Assembly: GCF_017487345.1 (NCBI RefSeq)
Contig: NZ_CP062006.1
Coordinates: forward strand, 1,370,001-1,434,000
Source: Brevundimonas pondensis
GTDB taxonomy: Bacteria > Pseudomonadota > Alphaproteobacteria > Caulobacterales > Caulobacteraceae
Direction of reading: 5' to 3'
Length of the DNA: 64,000 nt
Below, one piece after another: positions 48,222 to 57,879 of this stretch. The translations under genes and the position numbers were made by a program. The notes under the pieces are model-generated. The model made no database searches. It saw nothing but the letters and a program-made list of their open reading frames with translations, and was not told where the DNA came from. Numbering within the stretch: position 1 is the stretch's first letter; every line of letters starts with the position of its first letter.

Positions 48222-48952
48222 TGGAGGTTCAGGACGACGCCTTCGTCCTGTCGGCGCGGGCGCATGGGGATACGGGGGCGGTGGTCGAGCTGTTGACCGA
48301 GCGGCATGGGCGACGTGCCGCCTATGTCGCCGGCGGGGCGTCGCGCAAGATGCGGCCCTTCCTGCAGGCCGGAGCGCGGGTCGTGGCCGATCTGCGGTCG
48401 CGGACCTCGGACCAACTGGGGTCTGCAAGGCTGGAGCCGGTGGGCGAGGGGCCAGCGGCCCTGTTCGACGATCCCCTGGCTCTGGTCGGGTTGAACGCCG
48501 CCGCTGCGGTGGCGCAAGGGGCCTTGCCCGAGCGAGAGGCGCATCCGGGCGCCTTCTACGCCTTCGAGGCCCTGATGGGGGCCTTCGTCATGCCCGAGGT
48601 CTGGCCCGCCATCTTCGTGCGGTTCGAGGCGGGGCTGCTGGAAGATCTGGGCTTTGGTCTGGACCTGTCGCGCTGCGCCGCGACCGGGTCGATGGATGAC
48701 CTGATCTACGTCAGCCCCCGCACGGGCCGCGCCGTCAGCCGCGAGGCGGGCGCGCCCTATGCCGACAAGCTGCTGAACCTCCCGCCCTTCATGCTGGGGG
48801 CGCAGGCGGGCTTAAGCGAAGGCGACGTGAAGGCGGGGCTGGACCTGACCGGGCATTTCCTCGAGCAGTTTGTTTTTCACGCCCTGAACAAGCCCCTGCC
48901 GCCCGCGCGGGTGTGGATGATCGAGCGGTTGGCCGAGGCGGGCCGGCTCTAG
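48221..48952 (+). CDS. recO: DNA repair protein RecO
   Basis: A recombination mediator that loads RecA on SSB-coated DNA with RecR. It has 243 residues. An N-terminal OB-fold (MEVQDDAFVLSARAHGDTGAVVELLTERHG, read in part) is followed by a helical domain and the C-terminal part ending LPPARVWMIERLA. I do not see a full zinc-binding cysteine set. In relatives recO often follows era; here four genes intervene. Confidence 0.93.
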   Translation: MEVQDDAFVLSARAHGDTGAVVELLTERHGRRAAYVAGGASRKMRPFLQAGARVVADLRSRTSDQLGSARLEPVGEGPAALFDDPLALVGLNAAAAVAQGALPEREAHPGAFYAFEALMGAFVMPEVWPAIFVRFEAGLLEDLGFGLDLSRCAATGSMDDLIYVSPRTGRAVSREAGAPYADKLLNLPPFMLGAQAGLSEGDVKAGLDLTGHFLEQFVFHALNKPLPPARVWMIERLAEAGRL

Positions 48953-48983
48953 TCCGCCAACCACCCCGCTCTTCCCGGCGAAG

Positions 48984-50051
48984 TCAGGGGCGGGGCAGCC
49001 CCGCGATCGCCTCGCGCATTTCCCTTCTCAAAACCGAGACCAGTTCGGCGGCGGGGAGGGCGCGGGACAGCGGCGCAGCCTGACCGGCCCATTGCGGTGC
49101 GTAGCCGTCATCGCCCTGCAGGCTGGCGGCGGCGTTCAGCGCCTTGCCGAGGTCATAGGCATAGGGATAGCCGGCGGTCAGGGCCTCGTCGGCGCGCTGC
49201 ATGAAGGTGTTTTCGACGCCGCGCGCAGGACGGCCCGAGATGACCGGGCTGACGCGGGTGCGCTCGGCGCGAGGACCGGCCAGAGCCGCGCGGTAGGCGG
49301 CGTTGGCGGCGGACTCGGGGCAGGAGACGAAGGCCGTGCCCAGCTGCGCGCCCGCTGCGCCCAGCGCCAGCGCCGCCGCGATCCCCGCGCCGTCCATGAT
49401 CCCGCCAGCTGCGATGACCGGGACATCCAGCTCGCGGGCCAGCAGACGGGTCAGGGGCAGGGTCGCGAAGCGCGGGTCGTCGGCGGGATCGAAGACGCCG
49501 CGATGGCCGCCGGCCTCGACCCCCTGGGCGACGACCATGTCGATCCCCGCCGCCTGGGCCTGACGGCCTTCGTCCGGCGTGGTGGCGCTGGCGATCAGGA
49601 TGCAGTCGACAGCTTTCAGCGCCGCGATCCTGTCAGATTGCGGCAGGCCGAAGTGGAAGCTCACCACGGCGGGCCTTTCCTCCAGCAGGACGGCCATCTT
49701 GGCGTCGTCGGTCAGGAAGCTTTTGTAGATCTCGTTCAGGGTCTCGGGCGGCGCGACGCCGAACCCGGTGAAGATCGGGCGCAGGCTGTCGATCCAGATG
49801 CGGTCGCGCGAGGGATCGGGCGGCGTCGGGGCATGGCAGAAGACATTGATGTTGAACGGGCGCGTCGTCAGGGCCTTCAACGCCTGAATCTGGCGTCGCC
49901 CCTCGACCGCATCGACCGCGGCGATGGAGATGGAGCCGAGCGCTCCGGCGTTCGACACGGCCGCCGCCAGTTCGGGCGTCGAGGTCCCGGCCATGGGCGC
50001 CTGAACGATGGGCAGGTCCAGTCCGAGGCGGTCGGTGAGGGCGGTCTTCAT
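48984..50051 (-). CDS. Nitronate monooxygenase-like flavin oxidoreductase
   Basis: A 355-residue FMN-dependent TIM barrel of the 2-nitropropane dioxygenase/NMO family. The N-terminal PIVQAPMAGTSTPELAAAVSNAG, the AQGVEAGGHRG motif with the likely catalytic histidine, and the phosphate-binding ALGAAGAQLGTAF are present. Members oxidise alkyl nitronates or reduce quinones, and the exact substrate is open. It is divergent from parC with a 112-nt gap. Confidence 0.93.
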   Translation of the reverse strand: MKTALTDRLGLDLPIVQAPMAGTSTPELAAAVSNAGALGSISIAAVDAVEGRRQIQALKALTTRPFNINVFCHAPTPPDPSRDRIWIDSLRPIFTGFGVAPPETLNEIYKSFLTDDAKMAVLLEERPAVVSFHFGLPQSDRIAALKAVDCILIASATTPDEGRQAQAAGIDMVVAQGVEAGGHRGVFDPADDPRFATLPLTRLLARELDVPVIAAGGIMDGAGIAAALALGAAGAQLGTAFVSCPESAANAAYRAALAGPRAERTRVSPVISGRPARGVENTFMQRADEALTAGYPYAYDLGKALNAAASLQGDDGYAPQWAGQAAPLSRALPAAELVSVLRREMREAIAGLPRP

Positions 50052-50163
50052 GCGCGGTTTCTGCCTTTTCGACGACGGCGCTCCACAGATAGGCGCGGAT
50101 CGTCCCCGCGTCAGCCGCGCGCTGCGCTAGACTTTGTCGTTCAGATCACCGATTCGAAGTCGC

Positions 50164-52377
50164 ATGACCATCCACACCCCGACGCCCGAAGGCGGCCGCA
50201 TCGTCGAAGAGCCGATGGGCGATGCGCTGTCGAAGCGCTATCTGGCCTACGCCCTGTCGACCATCACCAACCGCGCGCTGCCCGACGTGCGCGACGGCTT
50301 CAAGCCGGTGCACCGGCGCATCATGTACGCCATGCACCAGATGCGGCTGAACCCGCAGGCGGCGGCGCGCAAGTGCGCCAAGGTCGTCGGCGAGGTCATG
50401 GGCGGCTATCACCCGCACGGCGACGCCTCCATCTATGAGGCCCTGGTGCGGCTGGCCCAGGATTTCGCCCAGCGCTATCCGCTGGTCGACGGGCAGGGGA
50501 ACTTCGGCAACATCGACGGCGATAGCGCGGCCGCCATGCGCTATACCGAGTGCAAGCTGACGCCCGCCGCTGTCCTTCTGCTGGACGGGATTGATCAGGA
50601 CGCGGTCGACTTCCGCCCCACCTATGACGATCAGGACGAGGAGCCGGTGGTTCTGCCGGCCGGTTTCCCCAACCTGTTGGCCAACGGGTCGTCGGGCATC
50701 GCCGTGGGTATGGCGACCTCGATCCCGCCGCACAACGTCGGCGAACTGATCGATGCTTGCCAGCTGCTGCTGGAACGGCCCGAGGCGACGACCGCGGAAC
50801 TGGTGCAGATCGTGCCGGGACCGGACTTCCCGACGGGCGGTGTTTCGGTCGAGGGTCATGCCTCCATCCTCGACGCCTATGAGACAGGTCGCGGCGGCGT
50901 GCGCCTGCGCGCGCGCTGGGAGACCGAGGACCTGGGGCGCGGCGTCTGGCGCATCATCGTCACCGAGATGCCCTATCAGGTGCAGAAGAGCCGTCTGATC
51001 GAGGGTCTGGCCGACCTGATCGAGAACAAGAAGGCGCCGCTGCTGGGCGACGTGCGCGACGAGTCGGCGGAAGACATCCGCCTGATCCTCGAGCCCAAGA
51101 ACCGCACCATCGAGCCTGAGATGCTGATGGAGAGCCTGTTCAAGCTGTCCGATCTGGAGGTCCGCTTCCCGATCAACATGAACGTGCTGGACGCCAGCGG
51201 CACGCCGCGCGTCATGGGCCTCAAGGACTGCCTGCGCGCCTTCCTCGATCACCGCCGCGAGGTGCTGAACCGCCGCAGCCAGTGGCGGATCGAACGGGTC
51301 GAGAAGCGACTGCACCTGCTGGAAGGCCTGCGCATCGTCTTCCTGAACCTGGACGAGGTGATCCGCATCGTCCGCGAGGAGGAGCAGCCCAAGGCCGTCC
51401 TGATCGCGCGCTTCGGCCTGACCGAGGTCCAGGCCGACTTCATCCTCGACACCCGCCTGCGTCAGCTGGCGCGGCTTGAGGAAATGACGATCGAGAAGGA
51501 ATTCAACGAGCTGTCGGCGGAACTTGCGGCGCTGAAGGCGCTGACCTCGTCCGAAGGCAAGCAGTGGAAGGCCATTTCCAAGGAACTGGAGGCGGTCCGC
51601 AAGGCCCTGATCTCGCCGCGCCGCACGACCATCGGCGAGGCGGTGGACTCTTCGGCCTTCGTCGCACCCGAAGCCTTCATCCCGCGCGAAGCCATCACCG
51701 TCATCCTGTCGGAGCGCGGCTGGATCCGCGCCGCCAAGGGCAAGGTCGAAGACCCGTCGGAGCTAAAGTTCAAGGAAGGCGACAGCTTGGACTTCCTCGT
51801 GCCCGCCTTCACGACGGACAAGCTGCTGATCGGGGCGTCGGACGGGCGTATCTTCACCATCGGCGCCGACAAGCTGGCCTCTGGCCGGGGTCATGGCGAG
51901 CCGCTGCGCCTGATGATCGATCTCGACGAAAAGGCCGAAATTATCAACGTCGTGGCGCACGAACCCAATGCAAAGCTTCTGGTCGCGTCCAAGGCCGGTT
52001 ACGGCTTCGTCGCGCCGGAGAATGACCTTCTGGCCCAGAAGCGCGGCGGCAAGCAGGTGCTGAACGGCGACATGCTGTCGATGCTGCGCATTCCGTCGAA
52101 CCCGCAGGGCGACCACGTCGCGGTCATCGGCGAGAACATCAAGGCGCTGATCTTCCCGCTGGCCGAACTGCCCGAAATGGGTCGGGGCAAGGGCGTGAAG
52201 CTGCAGAACTACAAGCAGGGCGGTCTGGTCGATGTTTCGGTGTTCAACGCCGAGGCGGGACCGGAGTGGGCCGATGGCGGCGGTCGGCGTCGCAACTGGC
52301 CCGACTGGAAAGACTGGCTGGGCAAACGCGCTGGCGCTGGTCGCCAGGGACCGCGCGGGATGCGCAAGTTCCGCTGA
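50164..52377 (+). CDS. parC: DNA topoisomerase IV subunit A
   Basis: The cleavage subunit that decatenates sister chromosomes. It has 737 residues. The catalytic tyrosine is Y127 in AAAMRYTEC. The N-terminal winged-helix region [23 protein letters not shown] (read in part) is followed by the tower and coiled-coil parts and a C-terminal pinwheel domain shorter than that of GyrA. No GyrA-box (QRRGGRG type) is seen; [13 protein letters not shown] is the nearest element. The ATG at 50164 gives [11 protein letters not shown]. Confidence 0.96.
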   Translation: MTIHTPTPEGGRIVEEPMGDALSKRYLAYALSTITNRALPDVRDGFKPVHRRIMYAMHQMRLNPQAAARKCAKVVGEVMGGYHPHGDASIYEALVRLAQDFAQRYPLVDGQGNFGNIDGDSAAAMRYTECKLTPAAVLLLDGIDQDAVDFRPTYDDQDEEPVVLPAGFPNLLANGSSGIAVGMATSIPPHNVGELIDACQLLLERPEATTAELVQIVPGPDFPTGGVSVEGHASILDAYETGRGGVRLRARWETEDLGRGVWRIIVTEMPYQVQKSRLIEGLADLIENKKAPLLGDVRDESAEDIRLILEPKNRTIEPEMLMESLFKLSDLEVRFPINMNVLDASGTPRVMGLKDCLRAFLDHRREVLNRRSQWRIERVEKRLHLLEGLRIVFLNLDEVIRIVREEEQPKAVLIARFGLTEVQADFILDTRLRQLARLEEMTIEKEFNELSAELAALKALTSSEGKQWKAISKELEAVRKALISPRRTTIGEAVDSSAFVAPEAFIPREAITVILSERGWIRAAKGKVEDPSELKFKEGDSLDFLVPAFTTDKLLIGASDGRIFTIGADKLASGRGHGEPLRLMIDLDEKAEIINVVAHEPNAKLLVASKAGYGFVAPENDLLAQKRGGKQVLNGDMLSMLRIPSNPQGDHVAVIGENIKALIFPLAELPEMGRGKGVKLQNYKQGGLVDVSVFNAEAGPEWADGGGRRRNWPDWKDWLGKRAGAGRQGPRGMRKFR

Positions 52378-52467
52378 CGCCAAGGTGACGGCGATTTCAT
52401 TGGAGGTCGCCGTCAGCCCTTGCGATAATCTCGCCCAAGGCCGATCCGGCCGGGGCTGGAGATTTCA

Positions 52468-53037
52468 ATGATCACCTGGATCATCATCGGCGTCATCGTC
52501 GTCGTTCTGCTGTTCGTCGTCGTCGGCGCTTACAACAGGCTGGTGGCGCTGGATCAGGCGGCCAATCAGTCATTCGCGGACATCGACGTGCAGTTGAAGC
52601 AGCGTCAGGATCTGATCCCCAACCTGGTCGAGACGGTGAAGGGCTACGCCACGCATGAGCGCGGCACCCTGGACGCCGTAACCCAGGCCCGCGCCGCCGC
52701 CGCCGGCGCCCGCACGGTCGACGAGAAGGTGCAGGCCGAGAACATGCTGACCGGCGCTTTGGGCCGTCTGTTCGCCGTGTCGGAGGCCTATCCGGACCTC
52801 AAGGCCAACGCCAACTTCCAGCAGTTGCAGATGGATCTGTCGGACATCGAGAACAAGCTGGCCGCCGCGCGCCGCTTCTTCAACAACGCCGTCAGCGAAT
52901 TCAACGCCGTGCGCCGCCAGTTCCCGACCGTCCTGTTCGCCGGGATGTTCGGCTTCGGCGCGGACAAGCCCTTCTTCGACGTGGGCGAGGGCGAGCGCGC
53001 CGCCCTGAACGCGGCCCCGCCGACGGTGAAGTTCTAG
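52468..53037 (+). CDS. lemA: LemA family protein
   Basis: A 189-residue protein with an N-terminal transmembrane helix (MITWIIIGVIVVVLLFVVVG) and a long helical bundle. Family blocks are YNRLVALDQAANQSFADIDVQLKQRQDLIPNLVETVKGY (read in part) and SDIENKLAAARRFFNNAVSEFN. The function is not settled. It is followed after 6 nt by an M48/HtpX-like protease gene, a recurrent pairing that suggests membrane protein quality control. Confidence 0.94.
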   Translation: MITWIIIGVIVVVLLFVVVGAYNRLVALDQAANQSFADIDVQLKQRQDLIPNLVETVKGYATHERGTLDAVTQARAAAAGARTVDEKVQAENMLTGALGRLFAVSEAYPDLKANANFQQLQMDLSDIENKLAAARRFFNNAVSEFNAVRRQFPTVLFAGMFGFGADKPFFDVGEGERAALNAAPPTVKF

Positions 53038-53043
53038 GCCCCG

Positions 53044-54066
53044 ATGGCGGTTTTCGGTCAGGCCGTCGGCCTCAAGACCCACATCTGGCAAAACAACACC
53101 CGGTCGGCGATTCTGCTGGCCGGGTTTCCGGTGCTGCTGGTCCTGATTCTGTTCGGGATTCAGGTGCTGATGATGGGGTTCGGTTTGCTGCCCAACTCGG
53201 GTGGTAGTCTGTCGCAGGATCTGGCGCTGGCGGCGTCCATGCTGGGCTGGACGGTGCCGACGGCTCTGGTCGCGGCCGCCGTCTGGTTCGTCATCGCCTA
53301 TTTCGGCAATCAGGTGATGATCGACGCCATGACGGGCGCGCGAAAGGTCGAGCGGCGGATCGAGCCGGAACTCTACAATCTGCTGGAGAACCTCGCGATC
53401 TCACGTGGTTTGCGGACGCCGACGCTGAGGATCATCGAAAGCCCGTCGCTGAACGCCTATGCCTCGGGCCTGCATGAGGGGAACTACAGCGTCACTGTCA
53501 CGCGGGGGCTGATGCAGACCCTCAGCCGCGACGAGATGGAGTGCGTGCTGGCGCACGAGCTGACCCACGTCATCAACAAGGACGTGCGGACCATGGTGAT
53601 CGCCTCGATCTTCGCGGGCATCATCAGCGTGATCGCCGAACTGGTGTTCCGCAGCCTCTTCTACATGCGCGGCGGGCGTAGCCGGGACAACAAGAACGCC
53701 ATGCCGCTGATCCTGATCGGTCTGGCCATCGGGGTGATCGGCTTTGGTCTGGCGACCGTCATCCGCATGACCCTGTCGCGGACGCGGGAATATGTGGCCG
53801 ACGCCGGAGCGGTGGAGCTGACCAAGAACCCCGACGCCATGATCTCGGCCCTGCGCAAGGTGTCGGGCCAGTCCAAGATCGAGGCGCCTGACGAACTGCG
53901 CGGCATGTTCCTGGACAATACGGCGGACAAGGCGGACTTCGCCGGCTTGTTCGCGACCCATCCGCCGATCGAGAAGCGGATCGCGGCCCTGGTGAAGTTC
54001 GCCGGCGGTCGGGACCAGGGGCCGTGGGGGCCGACGCGCACCAGCACGGCGGTTCCTACGACGTAG
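53044..54066 (+). CDS. M48 HtpX-like membrane metalloprotease
   Basis: A 340-residue integral membrane protein with several transmembrane segments: two near the N-terminus (about 20-45 and 65-95) and two around residues 180-240. The zinc site is HELTH in VLAHELTHVINKD, and the third ligand is the glutamate in TREYVADAGAVEL. It ends with the usual FATHPPIEKRIAAL. It is likely a cytoplasmic-side protease for damaged membrane proteins, operonic with lemA. A long palindromic repeat follows its stop. Confidence 0.93.
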   Translation: MAVFGQAVGLKTHIWQNNTRSAILLAGFPVLLVLILFGIQVLMMGFGLLPNSGGSLSQDLALAASMLGWTVPTALVAAAVWFVIAYFGNQVMIDAMTGARKVERRIEPELYNLLENLAISRGLRTPTLRIIESPSLNAYASGLHEGNYSVTVTRGLMQTLSRDEMECVLAHELTHVINKDVRTMVIASIFAGIISVIAELVFRSLFYMRGGRSRDNKNAMPLILIGLAIGVIGFGLATVIRMTLSRTREYVADAGAVELTKNPDAMISALRKVSGQSKIEAPDELRGMFLDNTADKADFAGLFATHPPIEKRIAALVKFAGGRDQGPWGPTRTSTAVPTT

Positions 54067-54071
54067 TGCCT

Positions 54072-54234
54072 TTCTCCCCTTGAGGGAGAAGGTGGCCCGT
54101 CAGGGCCGGATGAGGGGTGTCGGCGCGATGGCTGAATGTTTGGCGATCCGGCGAGGCGGCCTTGTCGGATGCGGAGCCGCTAACACCCCTCATCCGTCAG
54201 GCTTCGCCTGCCACCTTCTCCCTCAAGGGGAGAA
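54072..54234. repeat. Imperfect long inverted repeat (REP doublet) between htpX-like gene and bpt
   Basis: The left part, 54072-54120, and right part, 54183-54234, are inverted copies. Perfect stretches are 25 nt (54072-54096 with 54210-54234) and 14 nt (54107-54120 with 54183-54196), with mismatches between them. The outer stretch contains its own palindrome (CTCCCCTTGAGGGAG). It may serve as a bidirectional terminator for the converging genes. Confidence 0.8.
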
Positions 54235-54239
54235 GGAAG

Positions 54240-54971
54240 CTAGAGACGTTCCCAGCCCAGCGGGCGCAGGGCTTCCATGGGCCTGAACTTCGCCTTGTAG
54301 TCCATCTTGGGCGAGCCCTGGACCCAGTAGCCCAGATAGACATAGGGCAGGCCGACCATAGCCGCCTGGCGCAGGTGATCCATGATGGCGAACTGGCCCA
54401 GGCTGCGGCGGTCCAGATCGGGGGCGAAGAAGCTGTAGACCATGGACAGGCCGTCGTGCAGCAGGTCGGTCAGGCAGACGCCGACCAGATCGCCGGGGCC
54501 GTCGTCGGTTGCGGGCAGGCGGTATTCGATCAGGTGGGTGCGAACCGCCGTGTCCTCGACCATCGACACATAGTCGGACCAGCCCATGTCGCTCATGCCG
54601 CCACCGGGATGGCGGGCGGTCAGGTAGCGACGCAGCAGGTCGAACTGCTCCATCGTCGCCTCAGCCTCGACCAGATCGCGCGACAGGTCGGCGTTGCGGT
54701 TCAGGACCTTGCGCTGCGAGCGGGAGAAGACGAACTCGCCGACCGGAATCCGCACCGAGACGCAAGCCGCGCAGGCCTCGCAGGCCGGGCGATAGGCGAT
54801 GTTCTGGCTGCGACGGAAACCGGCCTGGGTCAGGGCGTCGTTGACGTCGGCGCCGTCGCTGAAGGGCAAGTTGGCGAAGACCTTGCGCTCGAACTGGCCG
54901 GGCAGATAGGGGCAGGGCGCGTTGGCGGTCATGAAGAACCGCAGCTGCCGGGTCGGGAAATGTTGGGTCAC
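54240..54971 (-). CDS. bpt: Aspartate/glutamate leucyltransferase (Bpt)
   Basis: Transfers Leu from tRNA to N-terminal Asp or Glu, the second bacterial branch of the N-degron pathway. It has 243 residues. An N-terminal cysteine cluster is shared with eukaryotic ATE1 relatives (APCPYLPGQ, then ACEACAACVSVRIP). The acetyltransferase-like core ends LGYWVQGSPKMDYKAKFRPME. The start is GTG at 54971. Together with aat this genome stretch encodes both leucyl-type transferases. Confidence 0.95.
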   Translation of the reverse strand: MTQHFPTRQLRFFMTANAPCPYLPGQFERKVFANLPFSDGADVNDALTQAGFRRSQNIAYRPACEACAACVSVRIPVGEFVFSRSQRKVLNRNADLSRDLVEAEATMEQFDLLRRYLTARHPGGGMSDMGWSDYVSMVEDTAVRTHLIEYRLPATDDGPGDLVGVCLTDLLHDGLSMVYSFFAPDLDRRSLGQFAIMDHLRQAAMVGLPYVYLGYWVQGSPKMDYKAKFRPMEALRPLGWERL

Positions 54972-55083
54972 GGCCTTACGTCCGTTTCCAATCGTTTCGG
55001 CGGATTTGCGCTCGGGTCGTCATGTTTCGATTTGGCGCGCAACCGGAGGATTTCGCAAGCGCCGAGAGGCTCGGCGCTAGCGA

Positions 55084-55986
55084 TCACAGGCTGGTGTCCG
55101 TGGGCAGGACCGGGGCCTCGCGCAGCAGGACGATGGCGATGCGACGGTTGCCGGCCAGCGACGGGTCGTCGGGATAGAGAGGATCGGAGCCCGCCTTGCC
55201 AGCCACCGAATAGACCCGGTCGGCGTTCACGCCCGCACCTTGCAACGTCAGACGCGAGGCGTCGGCGCGGGCGGACGACAGCGACCAGTCGCCGGCGCCG
55301 CTGGCGCGGCTGGAGCCAGCCACGGCGCTGGTGTGGCCGGTGATGGAGATGCGGTTGGGCAGCTGGTTGATGACCTTGGCGATGGCCCGCAGCAGCAGTT
55401 GAGCGCGCGGGTTGGGACGCGAGGAGCCGTTCTCGAACATCGAGCGGCCTTCCTGATCGACCAGCTGGATACGCAGGCCCTCTGGCGTCTGGTCGATGAT
55501 CAGCTGTTTCGACAGTTCGGCCAGTTCGGGCATGGCCTGCATGGCCTGACGCAGGCTTTCGGCGGCGCTGGCGAAGTCGGCGGCCTCGCGGCGAGCGATC
55601 TCGGCGCGCAGGGCGGATTCGCTGGCGGCCGCGAGATTGGAATTCTGACCGGCCTGTTCTGGCGATTCTGGAGCTTCGGGGGCAAGCTGCTCGATGACGG
55701 CGTTTGAGCCCGCGCCCTTGGCGCCCATGTCGTCGCCCAGAGCCGTGCCGCCCAGAATACCGCCAGAGCCCGAAGTCGAGGCCGAGACGTTGGCGGGGGC
55801 GAAGTATTCAGCGATGCCGCGCTTCTGTTCCGGATCGGTCGTGTTGATCAACCACATCAGCAGGAAGAAGGCCATCATGGCCGTCACGAAGTCAGCGTAG
55901 GCCACCTTCCACGCGCCGCCGTGATGGCCGCCGCCGGAGACCTTCTTCACCTTCTTGATCAGGATCGGGCGATCGCTCGCGGACAT
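55084..55986 (-). CDS. motB: Flagellar motor stator protein MotB
   Basis: A peptidoglycan-anchored stator subunit that powers flagellar rotation. It has 300 residues. A basic cytoplasmic N-terminus is followed by one transmembrane helix with the proton-carrying D32 in YADFVTAMMAFF, a periplasmic linker with a Gly/Ser-rich plug region, and the C-terminal OmpA-like peptidoglycan-binding domain (ISITGHTSAV). No motA is adjacent, as in Caulobacter. A 100-nt gap to bpt contains a GC-rich hairpin at 55058-55078 without a U-tract. Confidence 0.95.
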   Translation of the reverse strand: MSASDRPILIKKVKKVSGGGHHGGAWKVAYADFVTAMMAFFLLMWLINTTDPEQKRGIAEYFAPANVSASTSGSGGILGGTALGDDMGAKGAGSNAVIEQLAPEAPESPEQAGQNSNLAAASESALRAEIARREAADFASAAESLRQAMQAMPELAELSKQLIIDQTPEGLRIQLVDQEGRSMFENGSSRPNPRAQLLLRAIAKVINQLPNRISITGHTSAVAGSSRASGAGDWSLSSARADASRLTLQGAGVNADRVYSVAGKAGSDPLYPDDPSLAGNRRIAIVLLREAPVLPTDTSL

Positions 55987-56110
55987 AGCAGGCCAATCTT
56001 AACGTCGTTCGTTAGTCGTAAATCTCATGTGGCCGTTAAGAAGCGGTTGCGGTGCGGGCCTTTCGGGGTGCGACCTTGCCGCGCGGCGGCCCACGGCTTA
56101 GGTCAGGCCT

Positions 56111-56611
56111 GTGACCGTGACCTCATCCCCTTCCGAATTCGACGCCAAGGCCTATCGCAAGGCGCTGGGCGGTTTCGCCACCGGCGTCTGCGTGGTGACG
56201 GCCCATACGGCCGAGGGGCCGTTGGGCATTACGGTCAACAGCTTCACCTCGGTGTCGCTGGACCCGCCGCTGGTCCTGTGGTGCCTGGACGTGAAGTCGG
56301 ATCGCCACGACGCCTTCGCCGGGGCCGAGCGCTTCGCCGTGCATATGCTGCCGGTCGAGGATCAGGCCATGTCGGACCGCTTCGCCTGGGGCGTCTGCAC
56401 CCTGTCGGACGACGAGTTCGAGGTCGGCGACCCGGCCCCGCCGCGTCTGCGGAACGCCGTGACACGGCTGGACTGCACGACCCACGACCGGATCGTCATG
56501 GGGGACCATCTGGTCATCGTCGGGCGGGTGGCGGCGTTTGAGAGCCACCCTGGCGACGCCCTGACCTATTTCCGCGGCAAGTACGGACAGGCCGTCGATC
56601 CGACGGCCTGA
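56111..56611 (+). CDS. Flavin reductase family protein
   Basis: A 166-residue FMN-binding split-barrel protein. It has the family pattern KALGGFATGVCVVTA, GITVNSFTSVSLDPPLVLWCL and DHLVIVGRV. Members supply reduced flavin to two-component monooxygenases (HpaC-like) or act alone. No monooxygenase partner is adjacent. The start is the GTG at 56111. Its stop lies 6 nt from the 3' end of the converging hemB gene. Confidence 0.9.
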   Translation: MTVTSSPSEFDAKAYRKALGGFATGVCVVTAHTAEGPLGITVNSFTSVSLDPPLVLWCLDVKSDRHDAFAGAERFAVHMLPVEDQAMSDRFAWGVCTLSDDEFEVGDPAPPRLRNAVTRLDCTTHDRIVMGDHLVIVGRVAAFESHPGDALTYFRGKYGQAVDPTA

Positions 56612-56617
56612 ACCGGA

Positions 56618-57622
56618 TCAGGCCCCCAGCAGCCGCGCCGCCTTGGGCGCGAAGTAGCTGAGGACGCCGGAGGCGCCCGCGCGCTTGAAGGCGTGCAGGG
56701 TTTCCAGGATGGCGCGGTCTTCCTCCAGCCAGCCGTTGGCGATGGACGCCTGCATCATCGCGTACTCGCCGGACACCTGATAGGCGAAGGTCGGGATCTT
56801 GAAGGTGTCCGAGACCAGACGGACGATGTCGAGATAGGGCAGACCCGGCTTGACGATCAGGGCGTCGGCGCCTTCGGAAATGTCCATCGCCACCTCGCGC
56901 AGCGCCTCGTCGGCGTTGGCGAAGTCCATCTGATAGGTCTTCTTGTCGCCGGTCAGCGACTTCGACGAGCCGACGGCGTCGCGGTAGGGGCCATAGAAGC
57001 TTGAGGCGTATTTGGCCGCATAGCTGATGATCAGGGTGTCGGGTAGGCCGTTGGCTTCCAGGGCTTCGCGGATGGCCTGAACCCGGCCGTCCATCATGTC
57101 CGACGGAGCCACGGCGTCGGCGCCGGCATGGGCGTGGATGAAGGCTTGTTCAACCAGGCGCTCGATGCTGGCGTCGTTGAGGATGCGGCCGTTCTCCACG
57201 ACACCGTCATGGCCGTGGTCGGTGTAGCAGTCCAGGGCCACGTCGGTCATGACGCCGATCTCGGGCGCGGCGTCCTTGATGGCCTTGATGCAGTCGGGGA
57301 TCAGGCCGTCCGGGTCGCTGGCGGCCGTGCCGACGCTGTCCTTGATGGCGCCGTCCACATTCGGGAAGAGGGCGATCATGGGGATGCCCAGATCGCGAGC
57401 CTCGACAGCGGCCTTGGCGGCCTCCTTGGGCGACAGGCGGAAGACGCCCGGCATGGAGGCGACCGGTACGCGGTCCTCGGCCCCGTCATGGACGATGATC
57501 GGCCAGATCAGATCGGCGGGCGTCAGGGTCGTCTCGGCGACCAGACGGCGCACCCAGGGCTGCGAACGCAGGCGACGCGGGCGGGCGTAGGGAAAAGCGG
57601 CGGGCTGGAACGGCATGGTCAT
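56618..57622 (-). CDS. hemB: Delta-aminolevulinic acid dehydratase (porphobilinogen synthase)
   Basis: Joins two ALA molecules to porphobilinogen in heme synthesis. It has 334 residues. Schiff-base lysines lie in SYAAKYASSFYGPYRDA and LIVKPGLPYLD. The metal-site stretch reads DVALDCYTDHGHDG: the three cysteines of the zinc-type enzyme are replaced by Ala/Asp, so it is probably the magnesium/potassium type, with one stray cysteine. ATGs at 57622 and two codons later are both possible starts. Confidence 0.96.
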   Translation of the reverse strand: MTMPFQPAAFPYARPRRLRSQPWVRRLVAETTLTPADLIWPIIVHDGAEDRVPVASMPGVFRLSPKEAAKAAVEARDLGIPMIALFPNVDGAIKDSVGTAASDPDGLIPDCIKAIKDAAPEIGVMTDVALDCYTDHGHDGVVENGRILNDASIERLVEQAFIHAHAGADAVAPSDMMDGRVQAIREALEANGLPDTLIISYAAKYASSFYGPYRDAVGSSKSLTGDKKTYQMDFANADEALREVAMDISEGADALIVKPGLPYLDIVRLVSDTFKIPTFAYQVSGEYAMMQASIANGWLEEDRAILETLHAFKRAGASGVLSYFAPKAARLLGA

Positions 57623-57816
57623 GCAGGGCTAATAGTCCGGTAGGCGGGGCAGGGAAACGGCCTTGGAGGTCGCATATCGGACCTCGGTCGGGAAAAAACA
57701 GAGTCCAATTCGTCTGAATCGTCTGAAATCGCGGCGTCGAAAGGCAGAGGCTAGCGCGTGCCTGCGTCATTGGCGGACACAAGATGCGGCGCAGGGCGCT
57801 GGCGGGGTGACGTTTC

Positions 57817-57828
57817 CCAAGCGCTTGG
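57817..57828. promoter_or_regulatory. Perfect 12-bp palindrome, candidate operator of the valine-degradation operon
   Basis: CCAAGCGCTTGG lies 52 nt before the acyl-CoA dehydrogenase start, directly upstream of GGATAAAA, which may be a -10 element. The AAGCGCTT core with a central CG is typical of LacI-family operators. No regulator gene is adjacent, so the binding protein is unknown. Confidence 0.5.
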
Positions 57829-57879
57829 ATAAAAGCGGCATGAACGCCCCGTCAGAGGGCAGAGCCGGGAGTATAGATC

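Noticed and set aside
48984..49004. Terminator-like hairpin at the recO/monooxygenase junction
   Set aside because: It lies within the monooxygenase coding end and lacks a U-run.
55058..55078. Terminator after motB
   Set aside because: The 8-bp stem is good, but no U-tract follows on the motB strand.
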